Source: Streptomyces sp. S.PNR 29
GTDB lineage: Bacteria > Actinomycetota > Actinomycetes > Streptomycetales > Streptomycetaceae
Direction of reading: 5' to 3'
Assembly (NCBI RefSeq): GCF_030386795.1
Contig: NZ_JANUQM010000017.1
Coordinates: 124,001 to 188,000 of the forward strand
Length of the DNA: 64,000 bases
This document shows, one piece after another, positions 25,284 to 34,090 of this stretch (position 1 is its first letter; every line of letters starts with the position of its first letter). The notes beneath the pieces were generated by a model. That model saw only the letters and a list, made by a program, of their open reading frames with translations, made no database searches and was not told where the DNA came from. The position numbers and the translations under genes are program-made.

Positions 25284-26051
25284 ATGCTCGATGCCACCAC
25301 CCGCTCTGGCGGCACCGGCACGGCCTCTCCCCGGGCCGCCGCCACAGCCATGCCCGTCCCACCCGTCACCACCACGGGATTCACCGCCCGCTGCAGCAGA
25401 GTGCTGCTCTCGCCGTGGTCGCGGCTGTCCCTGCTCGTCCTGCTGCTCGCCTCGGCCGCGTCGGTCGTGCTGCTGTTCGAGCCGCAGAAGGTGCTGACGG
25501 ACGGCTGGCCACAGCAGCTCGGCGGAGCCGCGGCGGTGGTGGCGTACGCGGTGGCGTACGGGCTGTGCACCGTGGCGTTCGTGCCACGGCCGCTGCTGAA
25601 CCTGGCGGCCGGTGCGCTCTTCGGCTCCCAGCTGGGCACAGGTTCGGCCCTGGCGGGCACGGTCCTCGGCGCCGGCATAGCGTTCTGCCTCGGCCGGGTG
25701 CTGGGCCAGGACGCCCTGCGCCCGCTGCTGCGGGGCCGGTGGCTCAAGGCCGCGGACGGGCAGCTGAGCCGTCACGGCTTCCGTTCGATGCTGGCGGCGC
25801 GGCTGTTCCCGGGTGTGCCGTTCTGGGCCGCGAACTACTGCGCCGCCATCTCCCGCATGGGTCTGCTGCCGTTCCTGCTCGCGACGGGCCTCGGGTCCAT
25901 CCCGAACACGGCCGCGTACGTCGTCGCCGGTGCCCGCGCCTCGACGCCGACGTCCCCGGCCTTCCTGATCGCGCTGGCCTGCATCGCCCTGCCGGGGCTC
26001 GTCGGCGCGGTGGTGGCCTGGCGCAAGCGCCACCACCTGCGGGGCCACTGA
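25284..26051 (+). CDS. TVP38/TMEM64 family membrane protein
   Basis: A 255-residue membrane protein related to DedA/VTT proteins. Hydrophobic segments include LSLLVLLLASAASVVLLF (about 48-65), a central re-entrant region FVPRPLLNLAAGALFGSQLG with the conserved GALFG turn, and RLFPGVPFWAANYCAAISRM. The C-terminal helix ends in a basic tail. The VTT fold is linked to lipid scrambling; the exact lipid is unknown. ATG 25284 follows TAGTGT (25272-25277) by six bases, so it is probably leaderless. It converges on the thiolase gene seven bases away. Confidence 0.85.
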   Translation: MLDATTRSGGTGTASPRAAATAMPVPPVTTTGFTARCSRVLLSPWSRLSLLVLLLASAASVVLLFEPQKVLTDGWPQQLGGAAAVVAYAVAYGLCTVAFVPRPLLNLAAGALFGSQLGTGSALAGTVLGAGIAFCLGRVLGQDALRPLLRGRWLKAADGQLSRHGFRSMLAARLFPGVPFWAANYCAAISRMGLLPFLLATGLGSIPNTAAYVVAGARASTPTSPAFLIALACIALPGLVGAVVAWRKRHHLRGH

Positions 26052-26058
26052 CGGCCCG

Positions 26059-27228
26059 TTACACCCGTTCCAGAACCATCGCGTTGGCCAGCCCGCCCGC
26101 CTCGCACATCGTCTGCAGGGCGTACCGGGCGCCGCGCTCCCGCATCGCGTGCACCAGAGTCGTGGTCAGACGGGTGCCGCTCGCGCCGAGCGGGTGGCCG
26201 ATGGCGATGGCCCCGCCGTGCACGTTGACCTTGGCCAGATCGGCGCCCGTCTCCTGCTGCCAGGCCAGGACCACGCTGGAGAACGCCTCGTTGACCTCGA
26301 ACAGGTCGATGTCGTCGAGGCTCAGGGACGCCCTGCGCAGCACCTTCTCGGTGGCCGGGACGACGCCGGTCAGCATCAGCAGCGGGTCGGAGCCGGTGAC
26401 GGCGAAGCTGTGCAGCCGGGCGAGCGGGCGCAGCCCGAGGCGGGCCGCGGTGTCGCCGGACGTGATGAGCACCGCCGAGGCACCGTCGTTGACGGGGCTG
26501 GCGTTGCCCGCGGTGACGTTCCACTCGATCTGCGGGAAGCGTTCGGCGAAGGCCGGGTCGTAGTAGGCGGGCTTGAGGCCGGCGAGGACCTCCGTGGTAC
26601 TGCCCGGCCGTACGCACTCGTCGTGGGAGACGCCGTCCAGTGGCGCGATCTCGGCATCGAACAGTCCGGCGTTCCATGCCGCGGCCGCCTTCTGGTGCGA
26701 GGAGACCGCGAAGGCGTCCATCCGCTCCCGTGAGATGGACCACTTGGCGGCGATCAGCTCGGCGCTGATGCCCTGCGGAACGAGCCCCTCCGGGTAGCGC
26801 TCGGCGACCCCGGGGCCGAAGGGGTCCTTGCCGGGCGGCACGTTCGACCACATCGGCACCCGGCTCATCGACTCCACCCCGCAGGCGACGACGAGGTCGT
26901 AGGCCCCCGCGATGACACCCTGCGCGGCGAAGTGCACGGCCTGCTGGGAGGAGCCGCACTGACGGTCCACCGTCGTCGCGGGGACCGACTCCGGGAATCC
27001 GGCCGACAGGGCGGCGTAGCGGGTGGTGTTCATGGCCTGCTCGCCGACCTGGTCGACGGTGCCGCCGATGACGTCGTCGATCAGCGCCGGATCGACGCCG
27101 GAGCGCTCGACGAGGGTGCGCAGGGTGTGGGCGAGCAGCTCCACGGGGTGGACGTGCGCGAGGGCGCCGTTCTGCTTGCCCTTGCCTATGGGCGTGCGTA
27201 CGGCTTCGACGATGACTGCGTCACGCAT
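26059..27228 (-). CDS. Thiolase (acetyl-CoA acetyltransferase family)
   Basis: A 389-residue degradative or biosynthetic thiolase. The nucleophilic Cys is in TTVDRQCGSSQQAVHFAA (about residue 89). NVHGGAIAIGHPLGASG near 335-351 contributes the oxyanion His, and MCEAGGLANAMVLERV at the C-terminus holds the second Cys. It condenses or cleaves beta-ketoacyl-CoA; the sequence resembles the fatty-acid or steroid thiolase group. ATG 27228 has GGAGG at good spacing. The promoter (-35 TTGATT, -10 TATGGT) abuts repeats shared with the divergent HxlR regulator. Chain-length preference is not predictable here. Confidence 0.92.
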   Translation of the reverse strand: MRDAVIVEAVRTPIGKGKQNGALAHVHPVELLAHTLRTLVERSGVDPALIDDVIGGTVDQVGEQAMNTTRYAALSAGFPESVPATTVDRQCGSSQQAVHFAAQGVIAGAYDLVVACGVESMSRVPMWSNVPPGKDPFGPGVAERYPEGLVPQGISAELIAAKWSISRERMDAFAVSSHQKAAAAWNAGLFDAEIAPLDGVSHDECVRPGSTTEVLAGLKPAYYDPAFAERFPQIEWNVTAGNASPVNDGASAVLITSGDTAARLGLRPLARLHSFAVTGSDPLLMLTGVVPATEKVLRRASLSLDDIDLFEVNEAFSSVVLAWQQETGADLAKVNVHGGAIAIGHPLGASGTRLTTTLVHAMRERGARYALQTMCEAGGLANAMVLERV

Positions 27229-27300
27229 GATGCGGGCCTCCTTGGCCGCCGGGGCGATGACCGGAGCGGTCTCCTGGGCGTTTTCTCCTGGGCGATTACT

Positions 27301-27379
27301 GGTGAGTAGGAAATCCGAACTCACCATAGCTCGCCAGGTTGGAAAATCAAACCCATGAGCGTGCATGCGGGTTGGAAAA
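27301..27379. promoter_or_regulatory. HxlR-thiolase divergent promoter with repeats
   Basis: On the complement the thiolase promoter is TTGATT (27345-27350) and TATGGT (27323-27328), with a 16-base spacer. GGTTGGAAAA occurs twice in direct orientation (27337-27346, 27370-27379), one copy near each gene's -35 region. GGTGAGT (27301-27307) and ACTCACC (27319-27325) form a perfect inverted repeat over the expected thiolase start site. Confidence 0.55.
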
Positions 27380-27404
27380 ACGGACCCTCCCCTAGACTGG
27401 CGTC

Positions 27405-27875
27405 ATGGCCGCCACCAAAGACCCCCGCCCCTGCTCGATCGCCGACACCCTCGCACTCGTCGGCGAGAAGTACTCCCTGCTCGTCCTGCGGGAGGTGTGC
27501 CTCGGCAACGGCCGTTTCGACCAGCTGGTGCGCAACATCGGGGCCCCGCGCGACATCCTGGCCACGCGGCTGCGCCGTCTCGTGGACGCCGGGATCCTGA
27601 CCAAGCGGCCCTACAGCGAGCGCCCACAGCGCTTCGAGTACCTGCCGACCCGGGCGGGGCTGGAACTGGAGCCGGTGCTGCTGACCCTCATGGCGTGGGG
27701 CGACCGCCATCTGCGCGGGGACGACGACCGCCCCATGGTGCTGGAGCACGTCTGCGGCCACGAACTCGTCCCGGTCGTCACCTGCCGGACCTGCGGCGAC
27801 ACGGTCCACCACGACGACCTGACCGCCCATCCGCAGGTGCCCGGGTGGACGGTGGGGGGACCCACCGCGGCGTGA
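27405..27875 (+). CDS. HxlR-family transcriptional regulator
   Basis: A 156-residue regulator with a winged-helix HxlR domain in residues about 5-105. CSIADTLALVGEKYSLLVLRE is the family hallmark with an N-terminal Cys, followed by FDQLVRNIGAPRDILATRLRRLVDAGIL and the wing RPQRFEYLPT. A C-terminal extension contains HVCGHELVPVVTCRTCGDTV, a Cys/His-rich element that could bind metal or sense redox. HxlR proteins respond to aldehydes, quinones or acyl compounds. ATG 27405 follows TAGACT (27393-27398) by six bases. It is divergent from the thiolase, its likely target. Confidence 0.88.
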   Translation: MAATKDPRPCSIADTLALVGEKYSLLVLREVCLGNGRFDQLVRNIGAPRDILATRLRRLVDAGILTKRPYSERPQRFEYLPTRAGLELEPVLLTLMAWGDRHLRGDDDRPMVLEHVCGHELVPVVTCRTCGDTVHHDDLTAHPQVPGWTVGGPTAA

Positions 27876-28040
27876 ACCGCACCTCGGGCGCGGTCCCTCG
27901 GGTGTCCGGTATTCGAAACCCCTGTGCCCGGCCTGTCACCGAGGGGCGCTACGCTGCCCCTCAGCACTCCCGATCACCGCACGCGGCGGTTCGGTGTGCC
28001 CGTCGCCCGTTCCTCGCCGGCTCTTGGACTCCGTAACTTC

Positions 28041-28916
28041 ATGTCTTGGTTTGAATCCCTCATCCTCGGACTCGTCCAGGGGCTGACCGAGTTCCTCCCC
28101 GTCTCCTCCAGCGCGCATCTGCGGCTGACTGCGGCCTTCTCCGGCTGGAAGGACCCGGGCGCCGCCTTCACGGCGATCACGCAGATCGGCACGGAGGCCG
28201 CCGTGCTGATCTACTTCCGCAAGGACATCGGACGGATCCTCTCGGCCTGGACCCGCTCGCTCACCAACAAGGCGCTGCGCAAGGATCCCGACGCGCGGAT
28301 GGGCTGGCTCGTGATCGTCGGCTCCATCCCGATCGGCGTGCTCGGCGTGACGCTGAAGGACCAGATCGAGGGGCCGTTCCGGGACCTGCGGATCACCGCG
28401 ACCATGCTGATCGGCATGGGCATCGTCCTGGGTATCGCCGACCGGCTGGCCGCGCGCGACGAGATCGGCGGTCGGCACCGCGCGCCCAAGCAGCGCAAGA
28501 GCCTGCAGGACCTGGGCGTCCGGGACGGCCTGATCTACGGCCTCTGCCAGGCCATGGCCCTCATCCCCGGCGTCTCCCGCTCCGGCGCCACCATCAGCGG
28601 CGGTCTGTTCATGGGCTACAAGCGCGAGGCCGCGGCCCGCTACTCGTTCCTGCTCGCCATTCCCGCGGTGCTCGCCTCGGGTCTGTTCGAGCTCAAGGAC
28701 GCGATGGAGAGCGACCACGTCTCCTGGGGCCCGACGATCTTCGCGACCGTCATCGCCTTCGGCACCGGATACGCCGTGATCGCCTGGTTCATGAAGTTCA
28801 TCTCGACCAAGAGCTTCATGCCGTTCGTCTGGTACCGCATCGCCCTCGGCGTGGTCATCATCGTCCTGGTGACGATGGGCGCCCTGAGCCCGCACGCGGC
28901 GGAGTCGGCGGGCTGA
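28041..28916 (+). CDS. uppP: Undecaprenyl-diphosphatase UppP (BacA)
   Basis: A 291-residue polytopic membrane enzyme that dephosphorylates undecaprenyl diphosphate at the membrane. This recycles the carrier for peptidoglycan and confers basal bacitracin resistance. The two diagnostic motifs are GLVQGLTEFLPVSSSAHL (residues about 10-27) and IPGVSRSGATISGGL (about 180-194). ATG 28041 is preferred over the longer frame, whose extension is Pro/Arg-rich. A TACGCT -10 near 27950 could give an 80-base leader. It is transcribed singly. Confidence 0.95.
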   Translation: MSWFESLILGLVQGLTEFLPVSSSAHLRLTAAFSGWKDPGAAFTAITQIGTEAAVLIYFRKDIGRILSAWTRSLTNKALRKDPDARMGWLVIVGSIPIGVLGVTLKDQIEGPFRDLRITATMLIGMGIVLGIADRLAARDEIGGRHRAPKQRKSLQDLGVRDGLIYGLCQAMALIPGVSRSGATISGGLFMGYKREAAARYSFLLAIPAVLASGLFELKDAMESDHVSWGPTIFATVIAFGTGYAVIAWFMKFISTKSFMPFVWYRIALGVVIIVLVTMGALSPHAAESAG

Positions 28917-29013
28917 CCTGACCCCATGTGATCCCGGTCTCGTGACCAAACCCATACGGATCGGGTAGCCGTCCGGTAGCGCACTGTCAGTGCCTGCCCC
29001 TAGGCTTGTCGGC

Positions 29014-29193
29014 ATGTCCCCCGATTCCGTGACCCCTGGTTCCGTGCGGTCTGCTGCCGAAGTCAACGAGCAGATTCGAGCCCTGTGGCGGCGTGCGGGC
29101 GGGTCCCTCTCGGCCCAGGAGCGCGAGGAGTACGAGCTGTTGGTCGTCGAGTGGGCGACCGCGCTCCGCGGTGAGGTCATCGAGGCGGCCTAG
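29014..29193 (+). CDS. Small conserved hypothetical protein
   Basis: A 59-residue soluble, acidic, helical protein (MSPDSVTPGSVRSAAEVNEQ at the start) that I recall as conserved in Streptomyces with no known function. The body, EQIRALWRRAGGSLSAQERE followed by YELLVVEWATAL, is predicted all-helical. ATG 29014 follows TAGGCT (29001-29006) by seven bases, another leaderless arrangement, so the in-frame codon at 28990 is not used. It is flanked by uppP and a convergent DUF4291 gene. Confidence 0.65.
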   Translation: MSPDSVTPGSVRSAAEVNEQIRALWRRAGGSLSAQEREEYELLVVEWATALRGEVIEAA

Positions 29194-29234
29194 GCGACGC
29201 ACCGGCGCCCGGGCCCGTCAGCGATCACCTCGCC

Positions 29235-29873
29235 TCAGGCCCGCAGATGCGCGAGTACGTCCTCGTCGACCGGGTACGGCCGTTCCTCGGGCAGCAGCCC
29301 GGCGGCGCGCTGGAGTTCGCCCGCCCGCACCAGCGCGTGGACCTCCGAGGCGAGCGGTGTGACGTCCTCGATGCCCACGATCCAGTCGTCGGCGTACCGG
29401 GCCGCCGCCTGCCCCGCGAGCCCCAGCTGAAGCGACCGGTAGGGCAGCGGGTTGAGGTGCAGGTCCCGTTCCGGGTCCCACTGCACGCGCGCGGGGGCCC
29501 GCCGCAACTGCCGCTTCCAGGCGGCGCTGTCGCCGTGCAGGGCGGGGACGTGGTGCGAGAGGCAGGCGTTGCGCAGCGCCCAGAGGAATCCCTCCCGGCT
29601 GATCTCCACCGCAAGGACCGTCTCCTGGCCTTCCTTCGCGCCCCAGCCGCAGCGGTACATCATCCACAGAAAAGACGGCTTGATCCACGTCATGCGGTCG
29701 CGCTTCCAGGACGCCGGGAAGCGGCCGTTCCGGGCGGCGGGGCGGCCGATCTCCGGCCGGTAGGCCTGGTAGACGGTGACCGTGGACTCCGTATGCCGGG
29801 CGCGGATGCGGAACTTGGGCTCCTGCTGATCATTCACAGGGACAGAATCCGTCCTGGCGACCGCCACGGCCAC
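29235..29873 (-). CDS. DUF4291 family protein
   Basis: A protein of 200-212 residues belonging to DUF4291. RIRARHTESTVTVYQAYRPE, MTWIKPSFLWMMYRCGWG and NPLPYRSLQLGL are the conserved blocks; they cluster His, Lys, Arg and Trp residues typical of a nucleic-acid or nucleotide enzyme. The function is unknown. GTG 29837 is a reasonable alternative start, because the first twelve residues upstream of it are not conserved in style. The gene sits between convergent and divergent neighbours with no obvious operon. Confidence 0.8.
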   Translation of the reverse strand: MAVAVARTDSVPVNDQQEPKFRIRARHTESTVTVYQAYRPEIGRPAARNGRFPASWKRDRMTWIKPSFLWMMYRCGWGAKEGQETVLAVEISREGFLWALRNACLSHHVPALHGDSAAWKRQLRRAPARVQWDPERDLHLNPLPYRSLQLGLAGQAAARYADDWIVGIEDVTPLASEVHALVRAGELQRAAGLLPEERPYPVDEDVLAHLRA

Positions 29874-29908
29874 CGATTATCGTCGGGGCCCTTGGCGCCG
29901 GCGGTCCC

Positions 29909-30415
29909 ATGCCCAACACTGAGCCGATGACGCAGCGTGTGGAGCTCGCGACCGTGAGGGACCGGCTGGCCGTCGACGAGCTGATCACCGACTACGCGGT
30001 GGCGGTGGACGACGGCGACTGGGAGGCGTACCGGAAGCTGTTCGCCCCGGACGGGCGGGCGGACTACCGGTCGGCCGGAGGCATCGAGGGTGACGCCGGG
30101 AAGGTCGCCGCGTGGCTCGCCGACAACCTGCGGCTGTTCCCGGTACGGCAGCATCTGATCGTCAATCGCCGCGTGCGTTTCGGCCTGTGGGAACAGGACA
30201 CTGGGGACACGGCCCAGGTCCAGGCCGACTACGTCAATCCGATGGGCTTCGTCGGCCGGGACGGGGGCGGCCCGGCCGCACCGGACCTCGTATGCGGCGG
30301 CCGGTACGCCTTCGGGCTGCTGCGGACGGGCGACGGCTGGCGGCTGAGCGAGGTGGTCGTGCGGGAGAAGTGGCGGCACATCGCCGACCGCGAAGCCGCA
30401 CCTGTGATCAACTGA
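29909..30415 (+). CDS. SnoaL-like / NTF2-fold protein
   Basis: A 168-residue NTF2-like domain of the SnoaL_4 group. Conserved pieces are LAVDELITDYAVAVDDGDWEAY near residues 20-41, LFAPDGRADYRSAGG, and a final GDGWRLSEVVVREKW. Fold members include polyketide cyclases, dehydratases and ring-hydroxylating dioxygenase small subunits, so the catalytic role is open. ATG 29927 is an alternative start. The gene lies 69 bases before lnt but shares no evident regulatory link. Confidence 0.8.
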   Translation: MPNTEPMTQRVELATVRDRLAVDELITDYAVAVDDGDWEAYRKLFAPDGRADYRSAGGIEGDAGKVAAWLADNLRLFPVRQHLIVNRRVRFGLWEQDTGDTAQVQADYVNPMGFVGRDGGGPAAPDLVCGGRYAFGLLRTGDGWRLSEVVVREKWRHIADREAAPVIN

Positions 30416-30483
30416 GCCGGCGCGTCTGGTCCTAGATCGTCCGCAGGGCGCACACTGGAAGCACCACGGGGTAGGAGGCGCCC

Positions 30484-32049
30484 ATGAAGACGCTCGGCCA
30501 CTGGCTCGCCTCCCCGTGGCGGCGCTCGGCCGCCGCCGTACTGGTGGGCGCCCTGCCCGTACTCGCCTTCCCGCAACCGTCCCTGTGGTGGTTCGCCTAC
30601 GTCGCGCTGGTCCCCTGGCTGCTGCTCGCCCGCTCGGCGCCGACCGGGAAGCGGGCGGCGTACGACGGCTGGTGGGGCGGCTTCGGGTTCATGCTCGCCA
30701 TGCACCACTGGCTGCTGCCGTTCCTGCACGTGTTCACGTTCGTCATCGCCGCGCTGCTCGGCGCGCTGTGGCTGCTGTGGGGCTGGCTGGTGCGCCGCCT
30801 GCTGGCCGGGACGCCCTCGCGGGGTCGGGTCGCGGCCGCGCTGGTCGTCCTGCCGTCGGGCTGGCTGGCCGTCGAACTCGTGCGGTCCTGGCAGGGGCTC
30901 GGCGGCCCCTGGGGCATGCTCGGCTCCAGTCAGTGGCAGGTCGAGCCGGCGCTGCGGCTGGCCTCGGTCGGCGGCGTGTGGCTGCTGAGCTTCCTGATCG
31001 TGGCCGTCAACGTCGCGGTCGCCGTCCTCGTCGCACTCCCCCGGGCCCGCGTGCCCGCCGTGGCCGGCCTGGTCGCCACCGCCGCCGCCACTTCCGGCGC
31101 CTGGGTGGCATCCCCGCGCCCCGCCGTCGACGACACGGCCAGGATCGCCGTCGTCCAGCCGGGCGTGGTGACCGGCGGGGACCGCCGGTTCGACCGCGAG
31201 GAGCAGCTGACCCGCCGGCTCGCCGGCCAGGACGTCGACCTGATCGTCTGGGGCGAGAGCAGTGTCGGCTTCGACCTGGACGACCGTCCCGAGTACGCGC
31301 ACCGGCTCGCGGCACTGTCCCGCGAGACCGGCGCGGACATCCTGGTCAACGTGGACGCGCGCCGCTCCGACAAGCCCGGGATCTACAAGAGCTCGATCCT
31401 GGTCGGCCCGGACGGCCTCACCGGCGAGCGCTACGACAAGATGCGGCTCGTCCCCTTCGGCGAGTACATCCCGGCCCGCTCACTGCTGGGCTGGGCCACC
31501 TCCGTCGGCAAGGCGGCGGGCGAGGACCGCAGGCGCGGCACGGAGCAAGTGGTGATGAACGCGGGGAACGGCCTGCGCTTCGGCCCCATGGTGTGCTTCG
31601 AGACCGCGTTCCCCGACATGACCCGCCGTCTCACCAAGGGCGGCGCCGACCTGCTGATCGGCCAGTCGTCGACGTCGACGTTCCAGCAGAGCTGGGCCCC
31701 GGAGCAGCACGCCTCGCTCGCCGCCCTGCGCGCCGCCGAGACCGGCCGCCCGATGGTGCACGCGACGCTGACCGGGGTCTCCGCGGTCTACGGCCCGAGC
31801 GGACAGCGCATCGGCCCGTGGCTCGGCACCGACGCGAGCACCGCACAGGTCTACGAGGTTCCGTTCGCGCACGGCACCACGCCGTACGTCCGCTTCGGCG
31901 ACTGGACGGTGCACGCGGCCGTGCTGATCCTCGCCGTCTGGGGCGTCACCGAGGGCGTACGGACGCTGCGGCTCAGGCGGACCGCTCCTGAACCGCGCGT
32001 ACCACCCGCTCGCACAGCTCATGGGTCTCCAGCGCGTCCCGGGCGCTGA
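30484..32049 (+). CDS. lnt: Apolipoprotein N-acyltransferase
   Basis: A 521-residue enzyme that adds the third acyl chain to the N-terminal Cys of lipoproteins in the membrane. Eight or so hydrophobic segments occupy residues 10-210, followed by the nitrilase-like domain (about 220-465) with catalytic triad E258 (IVWGES), K319 (YDKMRL) and C371 (MVCFET). GTAGGAGG precedes the start at ideal distance. Probable clients in this window are the lipoproteins at 35.4, 37.4 and 42.3 kb. The 3' end overlaps the convergent Gfo/Idh/MocA gene by 77 bases. Confidence 0.93.
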   Translation: MKTLGHWLASPWRRSAAAVLVGALPVLAFPQPSLWWFAYVALVPWLLLARSAPTGKRAAYDGWWGGFGFMLAMHHWLLPFLHVFTFVIAALLGALWLLWGWLVRRLLAGTPSRGRVAAALVVLPSGWLAVELVRSWQGLGGPWGMLGSSQWQVEPALRLASVGGVWLLSFLIVAVNVAVAVLVALPRARVPAVAGLVATAAATSGAWVASPRPAVDDTARIAVVQPGVVTGGDRRFDREEQLTRRLAGQDVDLIVWGESSVGFDLDDRPEYAHRLAALSRETGADILVNVDARRSDKPGIYKSSILVGPDGLTGERYDKMRLVPFGEYIPARSLLGWATSVGKAAGEDRRRGTEQVVMNAGNGLRFGPMVCFETAFPDMTRRLTKGGADLLIGQSSTSTFQQSWAPEQHASLAALRAAETGRPMVHATLTGVSAVYGPSGQRIGPWLGTDASTAQVYEVPFAHGTTPYVRFGDWTVHAAVLILAVWGVTEGVRTLRLRRTAPEPRVPPARTAHGSPARPGR

Positions 32050-32878
32050 GCACCTTCCCCGCACGCACCGCGTCCAGAAAGGCCAGTGCCGCCTGCTCGA
32101 TGCCGCGCTGCCGGGCCACCGGCACCCAGTCGCCGCGCCGTCGCAGGGTCGGCTGCCCCTTGTGGTCGATCACCTCGGCGAGGTTGACCACCTGCCGTTT
32201 GCTGTCCTGCCCGGAGACCTCCAGGACCTCCTCCGCCGAGCCGCTCAGCCGGTTCATCACGCCGAGCGCGGTGAAGCCGTCCCCGGCGAGCTGCAGCACG
32301 ACGTGGTGGAGCAGGCCGTTCTCGACGCGGGCCCGCACGGTCACGTCGTCCACGGGGCCGGGCACCAGGAAGCGCAGGGTGTCGACGACGTGGATGAAGT
32401 CGTCGAGGATCATCGCGCGCGGCTCCTCGGGCAGCCCGATCCGGTTCTTCTGCATCAGGATCAGTTCGCGCGGGTGGTCGGCGCACTGCGTGTACCCGGG
32501 CGCATAACGCCGGTTGAAGCCGACGGCGAGGGAGACGTTCCGCTCCTCGGCGAGCGCCACGAGCCGCTGGGAACCGGCCAGTTCGTAGGCGAGCGGCTTG
32601 TCGACATAGGTCGGCACGCCCGCCTCCAGCAGCCTGCCGGCGATCTCCGGATGCGCCACGGTCGGGGCGTGCACGAAGGCGGCGTCGAGATCCGCGGCGA
32701 GGAGGGAGTCGAGGTCGTCGTGCCGCTGTCCGGCGGGGAGGTGGAGGCCGTCGGCGACCCGGGCGAGCGTCGCGGGCGTACGGGTCTGCAGGTGCAGCTC
32801 GACGCCGGGCTGGAAGGCGAGCACCGGCAGGTAGGCCTTCTGCGCGATGTCGCCGAGTCCGATGCAGCCGACCTTCAC
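31973..32878 (-). CDS. Gfo/Idh/MocA-family oxidoreductase
   Basis: A 301-residue NAD(P)-dependent dehydrogenase. The N-terminal Rossmann motif is KVGCIGLGDIAQKAYLPVL (residues 2-20), YVDKPLAYE (about 93-101) is the conserved EKP-like catalytic loop, and the C-terminal half is the GFO/IDH/MocA dimerisation sheet. Family members oxidise sugars, inositols or related polyols; the substrate is unknown. GTG 32878 has AGGGAGA upstream. It lies 9 bases downstream of the flavin monooxygenase stop on the same strand and may form an operon with it. Confidence 0.87.
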   Translation of the reverse strand: MKVGCIGLGDIAQKAYLPVLAFQPGVELHLQTRTPATLARVADGLHLPAGQRHDDLDSLLAADLDAAFVHAPTVAHPEIAGRLLEAGVPTYVDKPLAYELAGSQRLVALAEERNVSLAVGFNRRYAPGYTQCADHPRELILMQKNRIGLPEEPRAMILDDFIHVVDTLRFLVPGPVDDVTVRARVENGLLHHVVLQLAGDGFTALGVMNRLSGSAEEVLEVSGQDSKRQVVNLAEVIDHKGQPTLRRRGDWVPVARQRGIEQAALAFLDAVRAGKVLSARDALETHELCERVVRAVQERSA

Positions 32879-32887
32879 GGGGTCTCC

Positions 32888-34072
32888 CTACCGCTCGCCT
32901 GTGCCTGCTCCGACCGAAGCATACGGCTGCTGCGGGGGCCGCCAGTCGGCGATGCCGTCGAAGCCGCGCAGGAACAGCGCCGGTCCGGTCCTGGACAGCG
33001 CGGCGACCGCCAGATTGCGTACGGCGATCCCGGCGCGGTTGGTCATCAGGTTGAGGCGGGCGACCTTCAGGGCCCTGCGTGCGACGGCGGTCGTACGGGG
33101 GAGGCGGGCGGCCGTGTAGGCGGGGAGGTCGTCGCAGTGGTGGGCGAGCACGATGGCGTCCTCGATGGCCTGGTTGCCGCCCTGCCCGAGCGTCGGCGGC
33201 ATGGCGTGCGCGGCGTCGCCGAGGAGGGCGACCCGGCCGCGGTGGTAGGAGGGGAGCGGCTCGGCGAGGTGGTGGACGTCGTGGCGCAGGACGTCCTCGG
33301 GGCGGGCGGCGGCGAGGACGGCGGGGATCGGCGCGTGCCAGTCGCCGAAGCGGCGCAGCAGCTCGGCCTTCTCGTCGTCGCGGGCACGCTGTGCGGCGGG
33401 GGCGACGGCGGCGGCGTACGCGTAGACCCGGCCGTCCTTCAGGGGGTGCGTGCCCCAGATGCGGCCCCTCCCCCAGGTCTCGTGCGAGGCGAACCGCACG
33501 CCGGGCACCAGGATCACGACTCGCCAGGTGGTGAAGCCGGAGTGGACGTGACCGGGGTGGTCGGGGAAGAGCACCCGGCGCACGGCGGAGCGGACGCCGT
33601 CCGCGGCCACGACGAGGTCGGCCTCCAGCTCGCCGTCGGGTGTGCTCACACGGGCCGGGCGGCCGGTGTCTCCGGGGTCGGTGACGGTCGCGGGGCATGC
33701 CGTGCGGACGGCGTCCGAGGGGAGCCGGGCGGCCAGGCCCGCGATGAGGGTGGCGCGGTGCAGCAGGACCAGGGGGCCGCCGAAACGCTCCGCCGCCGCG
33801 TCGGCGCTCGCGCGGGCCAGCCACCGCCCGCCCGGGGTGCGCAGCCCGCCGTCGCCCTGCCAGGCGGCCAGGTCGCGGATCTCCTCGCCGAGGCCGACGA
33901 CGTCCAGGGCGCGCAGGGAGTTGGGGGCGAGGGAGATGCCCGCACCGGCCGGCTCCAGGGACGGCGCCCGTTCCAGCACGGTCACCTCCCAGCCGCGCAG
34001 CTGCAGGGCCGTCGCCGCGGTGAGGCCACCGATCCCACCGCCGATCACGACGACCCGCCTCGACTGTGCCAT
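32888..34072 (-). CDS. FAD-dependent aromatic-type monooxygenase
   Basis: A 394-residue group A flavoprotein hydroxylase of the UbiH/PHBH clan. FAD binding is by VVVIGGGIGGLTAATAL (residues 7-23), NADPH/FAD by VAADGVRSAVRR (about 165), and GRVALLGDAAHAMPPTLGQG (about 282-301). It resembles salicylate or kynurenine hydroxylases rather than PobA; the substrate is unknown. ATG 34072 has GAGGAGG. The divergent TetR gene and two identical palindromes in the intergenic region strongly suggest induction by an aromatic effector. Confidence 0.87.
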   Translation of the reverse strand: MAQSRRVVVIGGGIGGLTAATALQLRGWEVTVLERAPSLEPAGAGISLAPNSLRALDVVGLGEEIRDLAAWQGDGGLRTPGGRWLARASADAAAERFGGPLVLLHRATLIAGLAARLPSDAVRTACPATVTDPGDTGRPARVSTPDGELEADLVVAADGVRSAVRRVLFPDHPGHVHSGFTTWRVVILVPGVRFASHETWGRGRIWGTHPLKDGRVYAYAAAVAPAAQRARDDEKAELLRRFGDWHAPIPAVLAAARPEDVLRHDVHHLAEPLPSYHRGRVALLGDAAHAMPPTLGQGGNQAIEDAIVLAHHCDDLPAYTAARLPRTTAVARRALKVARLNLMTNRAGIAVRNLAVAALSRTGPALFLRGFDGIADWRPPQQPYASVGAGTGER

Positions 34073-34090
34073 GGCTCCTCCTCGATCGGT

